The translations under genes were made by a program, and so were the position numbers. From contig JAOASD010000031.1 in the NCBI GenBank assembly GCA_025210265.1, positions 1 to 64,000 on the forward strand: DNA of 64,000 nucleotides, given 5' to 3'. Shown here piece by piece: positions 61,321-64,000 of this stretch (the first letter of the stretch is position 1; the number at the start of each line of letters is the position of its first letter). The DNA is from Pelagimonas sp. (GTDB lineage: Bacteria > Pseudomonadota > Alphaproteobacteria > Rhodobacterales > Rhodobacteraceae). The notes beneath the pieces were generated by a model, which did not search any database, was not told where the DNA came from, and saw nothing but the letters and a program-made list of their open reading frames with translations.

Positions 61321-63155
61321 GCTTCCATCGCTTCGAGTTCGTCGATGAAGCCTTCGATCATCGACAGGCCCTTGTCCCAGAATTTCGGGTCGCTGGCGTC
61401 CAGACCAAACGGGGCGAGCAGGTCGGAATGGTGTTTGGAACCACCCGCGCGCAGCATGTCGAAATACTTGTCCTGGAAGCCCTCGGGCGCGTCCTGATAG
61501 GCGGCGTAAAGCGCGTTCACCAGACCGTCGCCGAAGGCGTAGGCATAGACATAGAAGGGCGAGTGGACGAAATGCGGGATATAGGCCCAGAAGGTTTCAT
61601 ATCCCGGCATGAATTCGAATGCCGGGCCGAGGCTTTCTGCCTGCACGGACATCCACAGCGCGTTGATGTCATCCGGGGTCAGTTCGCCTTCGCGCCGGGC
61701 GGCGTGCAGTTTGCATTCAAAGTCGTAGAACGCGATCTGGCGGACCACAGTGTTGATCATGTCCTCGACCTTGCCGGCCAGCATGACTTTGCGCTCTGCC
61801 GGGTCGGTGGCGGCGTCCAGCATCTTGCGGAAGGTCAGCATTTCGCCAAACACGCTGGCGGTTTCGGCCAGGGTCAGCGGGGTAGAGGACAGCATCTCGC
61901 CCTGTTCGGCAGCCAGCACCTGATGCACACCATGGCCCAGTTCATGCGCGAGGGTCATCACATCGCGCGGTTTGCCCAGATAGTTGAGCATCACATAGGG
62001 GTGCACGGCGGTGACGGTGGGGTGGGCAAAGGCGCCGGGGGCCTTGCCCGGTTTGACCTCGGCATCAATCCAGCCCTTGGTAAAGAAGGGTTCGGCGATG
62101 TCGCCCATGCGCGGGTCAAAGGCGGTATAGGCGTCCATCACGGTGCTGCGCGCCTCGGCCCAGTCGACGATGCGGTCGCTTTCCATGGGCAGGGGGGCGT
62201 TGCGATCCCAGACCTGCATTACGTCCAGACCCAGCCATTTGCGTTTCAGTTCGTAATAACGGTGGCTGAGGCGGGGATAGGCGGCGACCACGGCGTCGCG
62301 CAGAGCCTCGACCACCTCGGGTTCCACATCGTTGGACAGGTGCCGCCCGGCCTGCGCCGAGGGCATCCCGCGCCAGCGGTCCAGAATTTCCTTTTCCTTG
62401 GCCTGGGTGTTGTGCACGCGGGCAAAGGTTTTGATGTTGTCGGCAAAAACCCGCGCCAGTTCGCGTGAGGCCGCTTCGCGTTTGCTGCGATCCTGTTCGG
62501 TCAGATGGTTCAGGGTTGCTTCGATATTCAGCTCTTCGCCGTCGATCTCAAAGGTCAGCCCGGCGATGGTTTCATCGAACAGGCGTTCCCAGGCATCGCC
62601 CACAACCCCCAGATCATGCAGGAATTTTTCCAGCTCATCGGACAGCTGATAGGGTTTCATCGCGCGGATGCGGCGGATTGCCGGCTGGTAGCGGGCCAGA
62701 TCGGCACTGGCGGCAAAACGGCTGTCGAACCAGTCATCGGACAGGCGGTTCAGCTCTAGCGTGAAGAACACCAGAGGCGTGGTGAAGATGGTGATCTTTT
62801 CCTGCGCGTCAGACATGAATTTTGCGCGCTCGGCATCGACGGTCAGCTGGTAGTAACGCAGCCCGGCAAAAGACATGATGCGCCCGGCGAGGCCTTCGAT
62901 CACTTCGTGGCGCTGAATGGCGGTCAGGAAACCGGCGGCGTCCAGATCCTCCAGCTTGCCCTCGTAATCGGCGGCAAAGCTGGCGCAGTTTTCTTCCAGC
63001 GCCTGCATGTCGGCGGCCAGTTCGGGGCTGTCTTCGCCGGGATAAAGGTCGCTTAGATCCCATTCGGGCAGATCGCCCAGCTCGCCCGCGCCAGAACTGG
63101 CATTGGCGTCGAAATTGCGGGTGGTCCGGGGCAGGGAGAAAGGCAGTTTGCGCAT
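61317..63155 (-). CDS. pepF: M3 family oligoendopeptidase F
   Basis: A 612-residue zinc metallopeptidase that cleaves peptides in the cytoplasm. The zinc-binding HExxH is TLAHELGHGVHQVL, with the third ligand Glu in LAETASVFGEML and the family tail FVHSPFYVYAYAFGDGLVNALY. N-terminal PEWDLSDLYPGEDSPELAADM is typical of PepF. I used the ATG at 63155 with AGAGGA upstream instead of the open frame to 63209. Its stop codon overlaps the HNH gene start. Confidence 0.95.
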   Translation of the reverse strand: MRKLPFSLPRTTRNFDANASSGAGELGDLPEWDLSDLYPGEDSPELAADMQALEENCASFAADYEGKLEDLDAAGFLTAIQRHEVIEGLAGRIMSFAGLRYYQLTVDAERAKFMSDAQEKITIFTTPLVFFTLELNRLSDDWFDSRFAASADLARYQPAIRRIRAMKPYQLSDELEKFLHDLGVVGDAWERLFDETIAGLTFEIDGEELNIEATLNHLTEQDRSKREAASRELARVFADNIKTFARVHNTQAKEKEILDRWRGMPSAQAGRHLSNDVEPEVVEALRDAVVAAYPRLSHRYYELKRKWLGLDVMQVWDRNAPLPMESDRIVDWAEARSTVMDAYTAFDPRMGDIAEPFFTKGWIDAEVKPGKAPGAFAHPTVTAVHPYVMLNYLGKPRDVMTLAHELGHGVHQVLAAEQGEMLSSTPLTLAETASVFGEMLTFRKMLDAATDPAERKVMLAGKVEDMINTVVRQIAFYDFECKLHAARREGELTPDDINALWMSVQAESLGPAFEFMPGYETFWAYIPHFVHSPFYVYAYAFGDGLVNALYAAYQDAPEGFQDKYFDMLRAGGSKHHSDLLAPFGLDASDPKFWDKGLSMIEGFIDELEAMEA

Positions 63156-63330
63156 GGGATCCTCTTGGTCACTCCCCAACACATAGGAGCGCCACGGGGC
63201 CGATGGCAAGGGGCACAGGCGGGAAAGCCGGGCAGGATTGGGGGCGCGTCTTGTGTTTTTCTGCTATGGGCAGAACCGGATCCCGCTTGGCTGTGCGGAA
63301 TGGGGGCAACTGCAAAGGATTTGCGTCGCC

Positions 63331-63357
63331 AAAAGTTCATGTATTGGGTGAACTTTT
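63331..63357. terminator. bidirectional terminator between hydrolase and pepF
   Basis: AAAAGTTCA (63331-63339) pairs with TGAACTTTT (63349-63357) around a 9-base loop, with T-runs on both sides. It lies just downstream of the minus-strand hydrolase gene. Confidence 0.75.
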
Positions 63358-63375
63358 TCTTTTAGTGCTTTGAAG

Positions 63376-64000
63376 TTAAGCGGATAATGCTGAAATCTGA
63401 GATTGCGTATCGAAGAAATCAATCATCTGTGTGATGACCTTTTCGCGCAGGACCGGGCGCTCCATCATCACTTCGTGTTCGCCACGATCCAGCATCTCTA
63501 GCCGGCCACCGGGCCAGCGCGCCATCCGGTCCTTGATGCGGGGGATGTCCACGATTCGCTCATGCGTGCCGGTGAAGGTCAGGCAGGGCAGATTGGGCGA
63601 CGGGCGGCGCAGCAGGGTGCGCGTTTCGCTCAGGGCTTCGTGCAGCCAGTTCAGGGAGGGGCCGCCCAGCTGCAGTTCGGGGCGGGCCAAGACCTGACGC
63701 CGCATGTAGTCCCATTGATCGGGGTCGGTGGTCAGCAGGTTGTCCTCGAACGGGGCAGAGGCGACATAGCTGTCGGCCACAGTGCCCGGCGCAAGGTGAT
63801 GGGACAGGCCCACATGTTTGCTGCCCCAGCTCAGCGCCCAGGCGGCAGGGCGCAGGGATTCCGCCATGCGGATGCCCCACATCGGCCCGGAAAACACGCA
63901 GGAGGCTACATCCAGACCATCCATCACCGCGCGCAGGCCGATACAGCCGCCCATGGAATGCGCGACCAGATGGAATGGCTTGGGCAGGTTCAATTCGGCC
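63376..64000 (-). CDS. alpha/beta hydrolase, lysophospholipase type (5' end cut off)
   Basis: The C-terminal 207 residues of a serine hydrolase; the frame continues past the right edge of the window, so the start is missing. The nucleophile elbow is HLVAHSMGGCIGLRA. The acid is likely the Asp in GTHERIVD, and the catalytic His is in DRGEHEVMME, as in monoacylglycerol lipase/PldB-type (hydrolase_4, S33) enzymes. Probably degrades lysophospholipids or monoglycerides. Confidence 0.85.
   Translation of the reverse strand, partial: AELNLPKPFHLVAHSMGGCIGLRAVMDGLDVASCVFSGPMWGIRMAESLRPAAWALSWGSKHVGLSHHLAPGTVADSYVASAPFEDNLLTTDPDQWDYMRRQVLARPELQLGGPSLNWLHEALSETRTLLRRPSPNLPCLTFTGTHERIVDIPRIKDRMARWPGGRLEMLDRGEHEVMMERPVLREKVITQMIDFFDTQSQISALSA

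Overview
This window looks like chromosomal DNA of a marine, roseobacter-type alphaproteobacterium (Rhodobacteraceae). The evidence is high GC with strong GC3 bias, a short ProRS without the editing insertion, a PccR/PccB/PccA/methylmalonyl-CoA mutase locus, a betI-betC-(BCCT)-betB-betA operon, many family-restricted DUF genes (DUF6497, DUF4174, DUF2937, DUF4389, DUF465, DUF1036), and GC-rich hairpin/GGAGGTATTTTT intergenic elements. I assign family level only. I see no rRNA, tRNA, CRISPR array, insertion sequence or prophage. Fifty-eight protein genes are called with reasonable support, one very small lipoprotein gene among them; one further ORF is doubtful.

Layout. 0.1-4.1 kb: ceramidase-like membrane protein, gatC-gatA, an excalibur-type lipoprotein and an AmpD/AmiD-type amidase. 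4.4-17.2 kb: propionate/propionyl-CoA locus with the regulator pccR, an MFS exporter, pccB, four small genes of unknown function, pccA, and (after a lipoprotein, a reversed DUF4174 gene and a sulfotransferase-like gene) methylmalonyl-CoA mutase. TTTGCAAA-type palindromes lie in front of pccB and pccR. 17.4-20.7 kb: VOC protein, GNAT acetyltransferase, TerB/DnaJ protein, EEP-family phosphodiesterase, periplasmic protein. 20.7-28.0 kb (minus strand): perM-like transporter, hdaA, ppk and ppx, with a lone flagellin gene between ppk and ppx. 28.1-30.6 kb: two tandem RTX (calcium-binding) secreted proteins whose 3' ends are almost identical. 30.6-41.6 kb: fasciclin protein, proS, DUF2937, glmM-folP, a FolB fusion, SleB-type hydrolase, HI0933-type flavoprotein, sdaA, rpiA. 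42.7-46.3 kb: gor, hflK-hflC, DUF2065. 46.4-50.8 kb: glutamine amidotransferase, yebC, membrane protein, LysE and EamA transporters. 51-58.8 kb: DUF1036 protein and the choline/choline-O-sulfate to glycine betaine operon with a BetI palindrome. 58.8-64 kb: thermonuclease-like protein, several small proteins, a low-GC McrA-like HNH endonuclease gene coupled to oligoendopeptidase F, and a truncated lysophospholipase-type hydrolase.

How the genes work together. PccB and PccA form biotin-dependent propionyl-CoA carboxylase. Methylmalonyl-CoA mutase carries the product to succinyl-CoA, and PccR is the likely acyl-CoA-sensing regulator. The bet genes release choline from its sulfate ester, import it and oxidise it to betaine. 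Ppk and Ppx make and degrade polyphosphate. GlmM serves cell-wall synthesis, and FolP and FolB serve folate synthesis.

Most worth following up: the FolB protein carries a C-terminal domain resembling MfnE-type amino-acid kinases that has lost its glycine-rich motifs; the unknown small genes lie inside the propionyl-CoA operon; the AT-richer HNH nuclease gene overlaps the pepF stop codon; REPIN-like palindrome doublets (GGTGGGTT/AACCCACC) recur at three places; and two inverted copies of a dispersed element form a potential hairpin inside the bet operon.
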